Origin: Chloroflexota bacterium
GTDB lineage: Archaea > Iainarchaeota > Iainarchaeia > Iainarchaeales > GCA-2688035
Direction of reading: 5' to 3'
Assembly: GCA_017610335.1 (NCBI GenBank)
Contig: JAFCCG010000008.1
Coordinates: 1-33,923, forward strand
Length of the DNA stretch: 33,923 nt
Position numbers and translations under genes: made by a program. A model generated the notes under the pieces. The model made no database searches. It was given only the letters and a program-made list of their open reading frames with translations, and was not told the DNA's origin. Shown one piece after another: positions 7,700-16,103 of the stretch; the first letter of the stretch is position 1, and each line of letters opens with the position of its first letter.

Positions 7700-9211
7700 T
7701 TAAATGGTTTTTGATACAAAAGAACCGTCAGGCTTAAAGCCCTGAGAATAATAATAAGGTTTTACTCCAAGCCCGCTTATTACCAAAAGCTTTTTTGCAT
7801 CAAAATCAAAAGAAATTTCTTCAGCTTTTCTTAACAGAGATTTTCCAAAACCCTTGTGCTGTAAGGCCTGTTCTTTTCTTTCATGCAAAGATAAAGGTAA
7901 ACCAAAAACACGAAGTTCCCTTAGAAGACTGGTATCAGACCTTATTTCTTCCATAAAAGGATTTGCAGGCAGTCTAAGTCTTGCAAAACCAAACAAACAC
8001 TGCCTTTTTTTGTCCTCCAAAGAAATAAAAAATTCTTTTCCATTGCTTGCATTATATTTTTCAACAAACATTTGGGCATCACTTGCATAAAGTCCTTTGC
8101 GTGAAAGAAGTCCAAGCTGCCTAAGATTGCTTTTCTTTACACCTGCTGCAATAAGCTGTGCAGGAATATCACGCTGGATGCGCATTATCCTAGTCCACCT
8201 TGGCACAAAACTTTTTGTATAAGAAAGTAGCTTTACAGCATTTTCTGTTGAAAAGGATTCATATTTTCCCTGCTTCCACAAAGAGTAAAGCTTTGTCCCC
8301 TCAATCACAAGACAGGGATATATTTTAAGATTGTCAGGCATAAAATCAGGATTTTTGAAAAGTTCCTTTAATGCTTTTTTATCCTCCGAAAATGAAACAG
8401 AGGGAAGACCAGGCATGTAATGATATGTGACCTTAAAACAGGAATCCTTCAAAAGTTCTGTTGCATTTACAACATCTGCAACACTATGCCCTCGTTTTAT
8501 TTTTTTATAGGCTTTATCATAAATTGTTTGAACACCAAGTTCACACCTGGTTCCACCAAACCTGAGCATTTGCCCAATTTCCTTTTTTCCGCAAAAATCA
8601 GGTCTTGTTTCAAAAGTAATTCCTGCAATTCTTGTTTTGCTTTTCTCAGCCAGTTTTTTTGCAGCCTCAATTGTTTTTGCCTTTGAATTGCACAGGGCAT
8701 TAATTGAAGAAAGCAAAAACTTTTCCTGATAAGCTTTTGTCTGACTTAAAAAAGTTCCACCCATTACAATTAATTCAATCTTACCAGTATTATGCCCTGC
8801 TTCTCTAAGCTGACATATTCTGTTTTCAATCTGTTTTTTTGGATCAAAACCCATTGCAACCGCTCTCATTGTTGCAGGCTCTTTCCCAGTATAGCTTTTA
8901 GGCGTTTTTTTCCCTGGCAAAAGACTCCCAGGACAATAAATGCATTCACCAGGACAGTTATGAGGCTTTGACATTATTGCAACAACAGTTATTCCACTCA
9001 GACTCCTTGTGGGCTTTACTTTAAGCAGATTTAGTAAAACATCAGTTCTCTTTTTTGCAAAAGAAAGAATTGTTGCATTTGACGGCATATTAGAAAGTTT
9101 ATACTTTGAACAAAGCGCAATCTTTACTTCATTCAACAGGTCTCTTGAAACAATTTTTCCTGATTCAATCAGAGAAATTAAATCAAGCGAATAGGCTTTT
9201 GTCTTATCCAA
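7700..9211 (-). CDS. elp3: Elp3, tRNA U34 carboxymethyl-modifying radical SAM/GNAT enzyme
   Basis: 503 residues. Elp3 makes the cm5U-type side chain on wobble uridine of tRNA from SAM and acetyl-CoA. The radical SAM domain starts at VVAIMSKPHNCPGECIYCPG, with Cys86, Cys90 and Cys93 as cluster ligands; the spacing is shorter than in the yeast enzyme. YTGKEPATMRA and LIVMGGTF are family hallmarks, as are TRPDFCG, RCELGVQTIYD and YHYMPGLP. The GNAT domain fills roughly residues 360-503, with an acetyl-CoA loop-like HKGFGKSLLRKAEEI and the closing YYSQGF. Archaea and some bacteria use Elp3 alone, without the six-subunit Elongator, and no other Elongator-like gene is seen. Confidence 0.96.
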   Translation of the reverse strand: MDKTKAYSLDLISLIESGKIVSRDLLNEVKIALCSKYKLSNMPSNATILSFAKKRTDVLLNLLKVKPTRSLSGITVVAIMSKPHNCPGECIYCPGSLLPGKKTPKSYTGKEPATMRAVAMGFDPKKQIENRICQLREAGHNTGKIELIVMGGTFLSQTKAYQEKFLLSSINALCNSKAKTIEAAKKLAEKSKTRIAGITFETRPDFCGKKEIGQMLRFGGTRCELGVQTIYDKAYKKIKRGHSVADVVNATELLKDSCFKVTYHYMPGLPSVSFSEDKKALKELFKNPDFMPDNLKIYPCLVIEGTKLYSLWKQGKYESFSTENAVKLLSYTKSFVPRWTRIMRIQRDIPAQLIAAGVKKSNLRQLGLLSRKGLYASDAQMFVEKYNASNGKEFFISLEDKKRQCLFGFARLRLPANPFMEEIRSDTSLLRELRVFGLPLSLHERKEQALQHKGFGKSLLRKAEEISFDFDAKKLLVISGLGVKPYYYSQGFKPDGSFVSKTI

Positions 9212-9230
9212 AAGGAATCACACAAATAAA

Positions 9231-10010
9231 TTAAAAAAAGCTAAGCAGGCTACTGATTAAATAATACGGAAGCATCCCGGGAGAGAAAAAAGGAAAGCCA
9301 GCTGCAGGAGCCCTAAACATGCCGACAAGATTAGGCTTTACATCAAGCTTTGCAGGAAAGATGATACTTTGTCCATTCAAAGCCGAATAAACTTCAAAGG
9401 AAAAAATTTTTTCACCATAAGAATAAGGCATTACTTCAAGTTGAATCTGCCCTGTTTCAAGAGGCCCTATTTCAATTGTTTTCCCTGAAAACCAATAATA
9501 AGGCAAAATGCTTTCAACTATAATCAAATGAGAAGCAATTGAATCATTGTTAATTGTTAAAACAAATTCAGCCGGCTGACCAAGAGTTGCATCAATTGTA
9601 AGACTTTCAAAAGAAATATCAAGCAAACTTTCGTTGACAGAAACTGAACCATAAAAGGATTCATTTAAACTTGGAATTGAATCATTTGCAAGAATAAACG
9701 TTATGCGCTGTGTGCTTATTTCCGCATCTGGCGAAACAGAAATCAAAGCAATTAATGTTTTATCTGTTTCAACCGTTTCAGACTCCCAACCTGCAGGCAA
9801 ACCTTCAACCCCAATGGTTACCCAGTCACTGCCTAAATCGCTTTTTTTCTTCACGACAACTTTTAGAATTTCGCCCATTGCAATTTTTCCAAAGGAAATT
9901 TTACCACCATCAGAAAGTTTGGTATCAACAGGTTCTACAATAGATATTGCAGCAAAAGCCTGACTAGCAAGCATCAGAAAGCAAAATATTACAAGCAATT
10001 TTTTAAACAA
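9231..10010 (-). CDS. Secreted protein with Ig-like beta domains
   Basis: 259 residues. A signal peptide is clear: KK, then a hydrophobic core LLVIFCFLMLASQAFA ending in AFA-A. The mature part is strand-rich with no cysteine; VSVSPDAEIS followed by QRITFIL and SFESLTIDATLGQPAEFVLTINN resemble archaeal cell-surface CARDB/NEW3-type Ig-like modules. The C-terminus is hydrophobic (GFPFFSPGMLPYYLISSLLSFF region) and may be a short membrane anchor. It is likely outside the membrane; its partner is unknown. A TATA-like TATAATATTATA lies at 10021-10032 between this gene and the divergent phosphoesterase. Confidence 0.65.
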   Translation of the reverse strand: MFKKLLVIFCFLMLASQAFAAISIVEPVDTKLSDGGKISFGKIAMGEILKVVVKKKSDLGSDWVTIGVEGLPAGWESETVETDKTLIALISVSPDAEISTQRITFILANDSIPSLNESFYGSVSVNESLLDISFESLTIDATLGQPAEFVLTINNDSIASHLIIVESILPYYWFSGKTIEIGPLETGQIQLEVMPYSYGEKIFSFEVYSALNGQSIIFPAKLDVKPNLVGMFRAPAAGFPFFSPGMLPYYLISSLLSFF

Positions 10011-10061
10011 TTACAACCCCTATAATATTATACTCTTAACAAAATTAAAAAGGTATCTGAA

Positions 10062-10703
10062 ATGAAAATACTTGCTATTGGAGATATCCACGGTTCTGTA
10101 GCCAAAGTACAAAAGATAGTAGAACTTATACATAACAAGAATGTTGATTTAATACTAATAACTGGAGATTTAACAGAATTCGGAGACGTAAGGGAAGCAG
10201 AAGAAGTGCTAAATTCACTTAAAGGTTTTAAAATTTTGGCTGTTCCAGGAAATATGGATAGCGAGGCTGTTTTACAGTTACTTGAAAAAAAAGGAATTTC
10301 ATTGCATGGCAAAAAAGAAAAAATCAGCAAATATACTTTCATCGGATTTGGGGGCGGACTTGAAGACAATGCAGGCAATTTTCTTTCAAACGAAAAAAAA
10401 ATAAAAAAAACATTGCGTGAATTAATGCAAGGAGAAAAAAATATTATATTGCTTACACATTTGCCACCATTTAACACAAGCATTGATAAATCAAGCAATG
10501 GAATGTCAATTGGAAGCAAAGCAGTAAAAGAAATTTTGGAAAAAACGCAGCCGATTGTTCACCTCTGCGGACATGCCCACAGTTCTTTTGGTGAAGAAAA
10601 AATCGGAAAAATAATTAGCATCAATATCGGAGCAGTGAAAGAAGGCAGGACAGTATTACTTGAATTGGGAGAGGAATTAAAATGGAAAGAACTATTGATT
10701 TAA
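10062..10703 (+). CDS. Calcineurin-like metallophosphoesterase
   Basis: 213 residues. The metal-binding motifs appear in order: GDIHG (about 7-11), TGDLTEFG, VPGNMD (here GNMD replaces GNHD), LLTHLPP and CGHAHSS. Asp, His and Asn ligands for a two-metal site are therefore present, apart from the His-to-Met change in GNxD, which occurs in some archaeal members. Substrate cannot be read from sequence; archaeal relatives include phosphodiesterases. Its 3' end overlaps the Taw3 gene by 22 nt, so the two are translated from one message. Divergent from the secreted-protein gene. Confidence 0.85.
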   Translation: MKILAIGDIHGSVAKVQKIVELIHNKNVDLILITGDLTEFGDVREAEEVLNSLKGFKILAVPGNMDSEAVLQLLEKKGISLHGKKEKISKYTFIGFGGGLEDNAGNFLSNEKKIKKTLRELMQGEKNIILLTHLPPFNTSIDKSSNGMSIGSKAVKEILEKTQPIVHLCGHAHSSFGEEKIGKIISINIGAVKEGRTVLLELGEELKWKELLI

Positions 10704-11305
10704 ATAAAAAAAATTACATCTGCATTGAGCGTTTTGCAATGGTTAAGGCAATGCACAAAAAAAGTCTGGAAAAGGCAATTGCAGAAAAAAAAGCTGACTT
10801 GCAGATTATTTCATTATGCAGGTTTGTTTCAAAGACAAAGAATTTTTTCACAAGCAGTAGTTGTGCAGGAAGAATAATTTTACTACAACTTCCAAAAGGC
10901 GAAAACAAAAGAGATGCATGCTTTCACAGAAAATGGCATCGTATTGTAAAAGAAAAAGAGCTATGGGACGGAATTGATGCAGAAACCAAAGGCGAACTTT
11001 GGTTCAAACTAGACCCATTTATTTTTCACGTTGGAGCAAATAGTTTAGAAAATGCAAAAAAGGTTTTGACTGCAATGACAAAAGCCGGAGTGAAAAGAGG
11101 CGGAATAATTGTTGCAAAGCCAGGAAAGTTTTTGATTGAATTGCAGGGAAGTCAGGGAATTGCATTTCCGGTAAAAAAAGAAAAAAAGGTTTTGGTTGAA
11201 AAAGGATATATGAGATACATTCTTGAACGAGCAAACGAAAAACTTGAAAAAAATTATACATTACTTAAAAGACTTGAAAAGGAATTTAAAAAAGAATTGA
11301 AATAA
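10682..11305 (+). CDS. taw3: Taw3, wyosine-pathway tRNA(Phe) methyltransferase
   Basis: 207 residues. Taw3/TYW3 N4-methylates the tricyclic wyosine intermediate at G37 of tRNA(Phe). The family signatures are SSSCAGRI (residues 58-65, usually SSCSGRI), CFHRKWH, GELWFKLDPFIFHV and AGVKRGGIIV. The ATG at 10682 is preceded at 7 nt by GGGAGAGG, so I keep this start although it overlaps the phosphoesterase gene; ATG 10739 would remove 19 N-terminal residues. The C-terminus is a basic helix. No other wyosine genes are in the window. Elp3 nearby is another tRNA-anticodon modifier but on the other strand. Confidence 0.92.
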   Translation: MERTIDLNKKNYICIERFAMVKAMHKKSLEKAIAEKKADLQIISLCRFVSKTKNFFTSSSCAGRIILLQLPKGENKRDACFHRKWHRIVKEKELWDGIDAETKGELWFKLDPFIFHVGANSLENAKKVLTAMTKAGVKRGGIIVAKPGKFLIELQGSQGIAFPVKKEKKVLVEKGYMRYILERANEKLEKNYTLLKRLEKEFKKELK

Positions 11306-11371
11306 ATTGGAAAAAATTGAAATGCTTTAGAAAAGAATTGAAACGACCAAAATACAACGTTCTTTTTTCAA

Positions 11372-12931
11372 TCAGGGTTCACGAAAGAAATCAGCAACCT
11401 TTTTAAGAATTATTTCAGGATTAAAATAATACTGTTGTATTAGTGCTTCAACCAAACTTCTTTCCCTGATTCCTCTTCCAACCATATATTGCAGAATTTT
11501 TTTTCTTATCTGAATTTCTCTCTTTAATTCATTTTTGCTCATCCCAACTGCTGTTGCAAGCTTTTCAATCAATGAACTTGGCACCTTTGTCCGATTGGTT
11601 TTGCCTATTTTTTCATCAAGTTCAAAAACATTATTCAAAAGCACTGTTTCATCCATTCGGCCTATTTCGGCAACCTGTTTTATATTCCTTAAAATGCCTA
11701 TGTCCTTGTTGTAACGCCTTTGCATTACAATTACCATATCAAGCAATGGAATCATTTGTTCAGGAACATCCATTGGAGCATTTTTAAGCCTTAGAATCAT
11801 TTCCCTTGCACTATTACTGTGCAAAGTTCCCAAAATTCCCCTGTGACCGGTATCCATTGCAACAAAAAGAGTTTGAGATTCGACACTCCTTACCTCCCCT
11901 ACAATTATCCTGTCAGGCCTCATCCTCAAAGTATTTTTAAGCAAATCATCCATTGACACAGCAAGCACGTCTTTGATTTTTGGTTTGGTTTCCAGCTGAA
12001 TCCAATTTTCCCTTGCACCCAAATCAAGTTCAATAGTGTCCTCAATTGAAATTATTCGCTCTTCAAAAGGAATAAACGAAATCAGAACATTCATAAGAGT
12101 TGTTTTTCCTGAACCGGTTCCGCCAGTAATTATTGTGTTCATTGGATGCATCCCTATTCCCTGAATCATTGCCCAAAGAAATGCCGCAAGCTCTGCATCA
12201 AGAGTATTGTTTGAAATAAGATCAATTATTGAAATTGGAATAGAACTAAATTTTCTTATAGTAAGAGTATGACCAAAAGGACTTATGTAATTGAAAGTGG
12301 CATTTGCCCTGCTCCCATCAGGAAGTCTTGCGTCAAGCAAAGGATGCAATTCATTAAACTGCCGGCCTACTGTTGCAGAAATTCTTTTAATTAAATTAAA
12401 CACTCCGCTTTTTTCAGTTACCAAAATGTTTGTTTTACAATTCCCATATTTTCTGTGAAAAACAAAAACATTCCTGTTAAAGCCATTTATCATTATTTCT
12501 TCAAGCTGAGGGTCAAGCATTAAAGAACTTAGGTCACCATAGCCAATGGTTGAATTCAAAACATGTTTTAAGAAATCCTGCTTGTGTTCAATACCAAGTA
12601 CTTCAGTTATTGGCAAAAGATTAAGTTTGAGAATTTCCAACTGTTTTGCATTTGGTAAAAGGCCTGTAAGAGAATTGATATCGATAAACTGCACAACACC
12701 ACTTCTAAACTGATCAATTATAGATGCGTTCTTTGAGCCAATTTCTGAAAGAATTGAATTTAAGGAAGAAGCCCTTAGGATTATTTTTATTAAAATTCTT
12801 GCTTTTCGCAATTCCTCGGCGTCAAGAATTGACGGATTGATTTCATAAAGATTATAGGGAAATCCTTCGAAAATTTTTGCGCCATGTTCGTTTTCAAACA
12901 ATGCACCTTTTACTGAAACAATCTTAACCAT
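11372..12931 (-). CDS. Type II/IV secretion-type ATPase (GspE/PilB/VirB11 superfamily)
   Basis: 519 residues from ATG 12931. The motor ATPases of archaeal pili and archaella have an N-terminal domain, then Walker A, Asp box, Walker B and His box. Here Walker A is GGTGSGKTT (270-278), the acidic box ISIEDTIEL, Walker B RMRPDRIIVGEVR (about 336-348) and the His box GTLHSN. The N-terminal part has no recognised domain. A longer reading from 12979 adds a hydrophobic stretch encoded by the promoter region; TATA-like elements there favour 12931. No TadC/FlaJ-like membrane platform or pilin lies next to it, so its partners must be elsewhere. Confidence 0.9.
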   Translation of the reverse strand: MVKIVSVKGALFENEHGAKIFEGFPYNLYEINPSILDAEELRKARILIKIILRASSLNSILSEIGSKNASIIDQFRSGVVQFIDINSLTGLLPNAKQLEILKLNLLPITEVLGIEHKQDFLKHVLNSTIGYGDLSSLMLDPQLEEIMINGFNRNVFVFHRKYGNCKTNILVTEKSGVFNLIKRISATVGRQFNELHPLLDARLPDGSRANATFNYISPFGHTLTIRKFSSIPISIIDLISNNTLDAELAAFLWAMIQGIGMHPMNTIITGGTGSGKTTLMNVLISFIPFEERIISIEDTIELDLGARENWIQLETKPKIKDVLAVSMDDLLKNTLRMRPDRIIVGEVRSVESQTLFVAMDTGHRGILGTLHSNSAREMILRLKNAPMDVPEQMIPLLDMVIVMQRRYNKDIGILRNIKQVAEIGRMDETVLLNNVFELDEKIGKTNRTKVPSSLIEKLATAVGMSKNELKREIQIRKKILQYMVGRGIRERSLVEALIQQYYFNPEIILKKVADFFREP

Positions 12932-12997
12932 ATAGAATAGTAGTATATAAAACAAATTCATATATAATAGTATTACCAAAATAATCTGGCGTTAAAT
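12932..12997. promoter_or_regulatory. Divergent promoter region, secretion ATPase / CCA enzyme
   Basis: This 66-bp A+T-rich interval separates two divergent starts. Reading on the minus strand, TTTATATAC sits about 20-27 nt before ATG 12931. Reading on the plus strand, TTCATATATAATAG sits about 32-45 nt before ATG 12998. Each is a plausible TATA box. Confidence 0.5.
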
Positions 12998-14386
12998 ATG
13001 CACAACAAAAAGCTTCTCGAATATGTTCTAAAAAAAATCACACCGGGCAAACAGGAAAGAAAAAAACAGGAAAAGCTTGCTGAAAAAATAATTGAAAATA
13101 TAAAAAAAACAAGCGGAAGCCATGTTGACGTAATGCTATGTGGCTCCAATGCAAGAGACACGCATTTGAAGGGAGATAATGATTTAGACATTTTTGTGCT
13201 GTTTCCTGAAAAGCTTGAAAGACAGGAATTTGAAAAGGAAGGATTAAGAATTGGGAAAAAGGTTTTTCGTGGGCACAAATGGGAAAAAGCGTTTTCAGAA
13301 CACCCTTACATTAAGGGAAAGATTGAAGGATTTGATGTTGAAATAGTTCCAAGCTATAAAGTAAGCAAAGGAGAATTAAAACAAAGTGCTGTGGACAGAA
13401 GCCCTTTCCATAATATTTTTTTGAAAAAAAAACTTGTTGGAAAAAAGAAGGGAGAAGCAAGACTTTTAAGACAATTTTTGAAAGGAATTAAATGTTACGG
13501 GGCAGATACAAAAGCAAGCTCTGTACCAGGCTATGTTGTAGAGCTTTTAATACTGGAATATGGTTCTTTTGAAAAAACAGTAAAAGCAATCAGTGAATGG
13601 AAACAGGGACAAACAATTGATTTGGGCAAGTATTGGAAAAAAATAGAAGCAAGAAAACTGTTTCCAACAGCACCATTAATTATTATTGACCCGGTTGACA
13701 AAAACAGAAATGTTGCCGCGGCCCTTTCAATAAATCAGTTCAGCAGAATGATTGTAGCAAGCAAAGCTTTTTTGATTAAACCAAGCAAAAGCTTTTTCTT
13801 TGGCAAAAAAGAAAAGGCATGGACTGTAAAACGGCTTAATGCAATGCTGCAAAAAAAAGAACTAGTTGCAATAAAGCTTGGCTTTCCAAAAAAGGCATTG
13901 GCTGATATAGTATGGGGACAGATTCAAAGATTTGCAAGAAAAATTGAAAAGCAACTTGGATTAAACGGATTTAAGGTCGTAAGAAGTGAAGCCTGGACAG
14001 ATGAAAAAGAAGCAATAGTAATAGTATTTGAAATTGAATCAAGAATTTTGCAAAAAAGCATGGTAAAGCAAGGGCCTTTTGTAACAGATGAAAAAAACAG
14101 CAAAGCATTTTTGAACGCACATCCAAAAGTAATTGCAGGACCAAGAATTGAATCAGGAAGATGGATTATAGAAATTGCAAGAAAATATACAAATATTGAA
14201 AAATTCCTGAGAGATTTTTTGAAGAAAGAAAAAAGGGTTGAAAAAGGCGCATTGAAAAAAGCAATGAATAAAAAGTGCAGAATTTTACAAGAAGACAATC
14301 TTGTCAACCTTTACAAAAAAAACAAAGAGTTTGCAGAATTTCTTACAACTTATTTGAAAGGAGAAGAAGACTTTTTGGGGTACTGA
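12998..14386 (+). CDS. cca: Archaeal class I CCA-adding tRNA nucleotidyltransferase
   Basis: 462 residues, usual length. It adds or repairs the 3' CCA of tRNAs without a nucleic-acid template; the tRNA-Arg gene in this window lacks an encoded CCA and needs it. The nucleotidyltransferase signature is GSNARDTHLKGDNDLDIFV, with catalytic acids Asp62 and Asp64, and the third carboxylate in FDVEIVPSY (about 113). The adjacent RSPFHNIF and PGYVVELLILEYGSF match archaeal class I enzymes, not the bacterial class II type. The C-terminal body and tail domain are complete. The ATG follows a TATA-like box closely, and no SD is obvious. Confidence 0.96.
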   Translation: MHNKKLLEYVLKKITPGKQERKKQEKLAEKIIENIKKTSGSHVDVMLCGSNARDTHLKGDNDLDIFVLFPEKLERQEFEKEGLRIGKKVFRGHKWEKAFSEHPYIKGKIEGFDVEIVPSYKVSKGELKQSAVDRSPFHNIFLKKKLVGKKKGEARLLRQFLKGIKCYGADTKASSVPGYVVELLILEYGSFEKTVKAISEWKQGQTIDLGKYWKKIEARKLFPTAPLIIIDPVDKNRNVAAALSINQFSRMIVASKAFLIKPSKSFFFGKKEKAWTVKRLNAMLQKKELVAIKLGFPKKALADIVWGQIQRFARKIEKQLGLNGFKVVRSEAWTDEKEAIVIVFEIESRILQKSMVKQGPFVTDEKNSKAFLNAHPKVIAGPRIESGRWIIEIARKYTNIEKFLRDFLKKEKRVEKGALKKAMNKKCRILQEDNLVNLYKKNKEFAEFLTTYLKGEEDFLGY

Positions 14387-14388
14387 AT

Positions 14389-14616
14389 TCAAAGCAACTT
14401 AAAAAATTTCTCTCTTGAAATTTTTAACTCCCTCTTAATTATCTGATTCAACAAGCCAACCTTTATTGGTTTGTTCTTGTGAAATGGAATAACAACAGTT
14501 CTTCCATCAGAGTGTTCAAATGATATATGGCTTCCTTTTTGTCTTGCTTTTTTAAAACCAAATTTTAAAATAATCTTTACAAGCTTCTGTGAACTAATTG
14601 ACTTCAACTTAGGCAT
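14389..14616 (-). CDS. hicA: HicA-type mRNA interferase toxin
   Basis: 75 residues from ATG 14616 (MPKLKSISSQ). HicA toxins cleave mRNA and have a double-stranded-RNA-binding-like fold. The pattern is SQKLVKIILKFGFKKARQKGSHISF, with the catalytic-type His in KGSH, then TVVIPFHKNKPIKVGLLNQII. The start overlaps the end of hicB by 8 nt, so synthesis is coupled to the antitoxin. A longer reading from 14643 would add residues overlapping hicB and is not supported. Order hicB-hicA is the reverse of the most common order but frequent. Confidence 0.88.
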   Translation of the reverse strand: MPKLKSISSQKLVKIILKFGFKKARQKGSHISFEHSDGRTVVIPFHKNKPIKVGLLNQIIKRELKISREKFFKLL

Positions 14617-14830
14617 GGACAACAATCTCTTCCATGGCAACAAAATTAGACTTGATTTTTTTCTTTTGCACTGCTACTGTTTCCAAATACAATTCAATGG
14701 CCTCTTTGATGTTCTCTTTGGTTTCATTTAGAGTATCACCCTGAGAATAACAACCAGGCAAAGCAGGAACAGAGGCAATAAAGCCGCTGTCTTCGTCCTT
14801 TTCAAAAAGAACCTCAAACTTTTTTTCCAA
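14609..14830 (-). CDS. hicB: HicB-type antitoxin
   Basis: 73 residues. The partial RNase-H-like HicB fold is recognisable: FEVLFEKDEDSGFIASVPALPGCYSQGDT, then ETKENIKEAIELYLETV. There is no C-terminal DNA-binding domain, so any autoregulation must rely on the short fold itself. It precedes and overlaps hicA. An A-rich run upstream of the start encodes the KK pair, and 14831-14883 contains only A+T-rich sequence. Confidence 0.9.
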   Translation of the reverse strand: MEKKFEVLFEKDEDSGFIASVPALPGCYSQGDTLNETKENIKEAIELYLETVAVQKKKIKSNFVAMEEIVVHA

Positions 14831-14883
14831 AAAAAAACACCTCTAATAAAATATACACAGACCATTATAAAAATTATTCTGTA

Positions 14884-15297
14884 TCAAATTTTTTCCTCTG
14901 TCAAAACCTTTATTCCGTTTTTTTCAATCAAATCCGCTGTAATTCCTTTGCCTTTTATAAGCTTGCCGGTGAAACTACCGTCAAAGACCTTTCCAAAGCC
15001 ACAACTAGGACTCTTGGTTTTAAGAATTGCTTCCTTTGCCCCAACAAGCTTTGCAATTCTCAAAATCTTTTCTGCACCAGCCAGCACTTGCTTTGTTACA
15101 TCAATACCAGACATAGTCAAAACCATGCCATTGCAAAGCTCCATTGTTTCCCTTGGAATTGAAAAACCAGCAAGCAATTCAGGACAAACAGGAATTGCCT
15201 TACCTTCTTTTACAAGAGCAACTGCCTTTTCGTTTGCACTGTTTTTGGCATCGTGACGGCAATTTATTCCTGCAAGGCAGGCACTAACAAGTTTCAT
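14884..15297 (-). CDS. DUF523 protein, TudS-like
   Basis: 137 residues. DUF523 proteins include TudS, a [4Fe-4S]-dependent desulfidase acting on 4-thiouracil. The family cysteines are present: SACLAGINCRHD (Cys7 and Cys13), VCPELLAG and SPSCGFG. The usual CPExxGG is CPELLAG here. Substrate in this archaeon is not known. It lies 6 nt after the GNAT stop on the same strand, in an apparent tRNA-Arg, GNAT, DUF523 transcript. Confidence 0.88.
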   Translation of the reverse strand: MKLVSACLAGINCRHDAKNSANEKAVALVKEGKAIPVCPELLAGFSIPRETMELCNGMVLTMSGIDVTKQVLAGAEKILRIAKLVGAKEAILKTKSPSCGFGKVFDGSFTGKLIKGKGITADLIEKNGIKVLTEEKI

Positions 15298-15303
15298 CTT
15301 TTG

Positions 15304-15885
15304 TCAAATTCGCCTGATTGTCTTGTAGAGCCAGATGGTGTCATCAAATTTTCCGTTTTTTAGCATTGAGCCCTTTTGAAGCCTTCCGCACTCTTTGAAA
15401 CCAAGCCTTTTGTGAAGCCTTGCACTTCTCCTGTTTTTTGCAAAATATCCCGACTCAATTATTTTATAATTTGTTTCCTTTTTTGCAAGCTCCAATATTC
15501 TTTTTCCAAGCCTTGAGCCAATACCAAGCCCGGTAAGATTTTCCTTGAGCATTATTCCAAATGTCCCAATATGCGCACCTGACTCATACTGATAGGGCTG
15601 AATGGAAGCATCCCCAACAAGCTTACTTTCAACCTCAACAAAGAGGACAAAACCATTTTTCTTCTTCATGTTGGACAAGGTCTTCTTTAACCACTCGCGT
15701 TCGCTTTTCAGTGTCTCCGTTTTCCTATGACCAAGATAGTCAGATTCATTCCTGACGCTGTTCACCAGCTTCAAAACAGCCTTCAAATCGCTTTTCTTTG
15801 GGTACCTGAATACAACTTCGATTTCCTTACCGTCCTTGACTTTGACAGAAAAGCTGTCAACGATTTTTCCTTGCTTGAAAGCCAT
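15304..15885 (-). CDS. GNAT-family acetyltransferase
   Basis: 193 residues. GNAT motifs in order are: FRYPKKSDLKAVLKLVNSV at the N-terminus, FVEVESKLVGDASI, motif A GTFGIMLKENLTGLGIGSRL (R/Q-x-x-G-x-G/A variant GLGIG), and motif B SGYFAKNRRSARLHKRLGF. The end FDDTIWLYKTI resembles RimJ/RimL-like members. The acceptor is unknown; a ribosomal protein or other N-terminus would fit the family. ATG 15885 sits one base after the 3' discriminator of tRNA-Arg, leaving no room for an SD. No alternative in-frame start before residue 70 fits the motif positions. Confidence 0.85.
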   Translation of the reverse strand: MAFKQGKIVDSFSVKVKDGKEIEVVFRYPKKSDLKAVLKLVNSVRNESDYLGHRKTETLKSEREWLKKTLSNMKKKNGFVLFVEVESKLVGDASIQPYQYESGAHIGTFGIMLKENLTGLGIGSRLGKRILELAKKETNYKIIESGYFAKNRRSARLHKRLGFKECGRLQKGSMLKNGKFDDTIWLYKTIRRI

Positions 15886-15886
15886 A

Positions 15887-15958
15887 CGGACCCGGAGGGA
15901 TTCGAACCCCCATAGTTCGGTCCGAAGCCGAATGGTCTATCCATTAGCCTACGGGTCC
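15887..15958 (-). tRNA. tRNA-Arg(TCG)
   Basis: 72 nt including discriminator G. Acceptor GGACCCG pairs with CGGGTCC. The anticodon stem TTCGG/CCGAA encloses CTTCGGA, giving anticodon TCG, which reads CGA and other CGN arginine codons. The T arm GGGGG-TTCGAAT-CCCTC is standard with one G-T pair. The D arm GGCTAATGGATAGACC keeps GG in the loop but has a C12/A23 mismatch and a two-pair outer stem. The variable loop is CTAT. CCA is not encoded. There is no intron. Its 3' end abuts the GNAT start codon. Confidence 0.93.
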
Positions 15959-15984
15959 TTATATAGACTATTGGGGTCTAATTC

Positions 15985-15996
15985 CTTATTTAATAT
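15985..15996 (-). promoter_or_regulatory. TATA box for tRNA-Arg
   Basis: On the minus strand ATATTAAATAAG is centred about 31 nt upstream of the tRNA 5' end. The sequence between (GGAATTAGACCCCAATAG then TCTATATAA) would be a short leader removed by RNase P; the second TATATAA is too close to be used for the tRNA. Confidence 0.45.
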
Positions 15997-16103
15997 TTGT
16001 TTTGGGAAAAACAACAAAATAACAGTAGCCTTTTTAAATAATCCCTTGAAGAATTATTTAAATCAGATAATTCTTTTTTTAGAATTTTTTTGAGGTAATT
16101 TAT

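Noticed and set aside
16050-16080. Hairpin plus T-run before the Zn-ribbon gene as a terminator
   Set aside because: AGAATTAT/ATAATTCT with TTTTTTT looks like one, but nothing on the plus strand ends here and the stretch contains the TATA box of the following gene.
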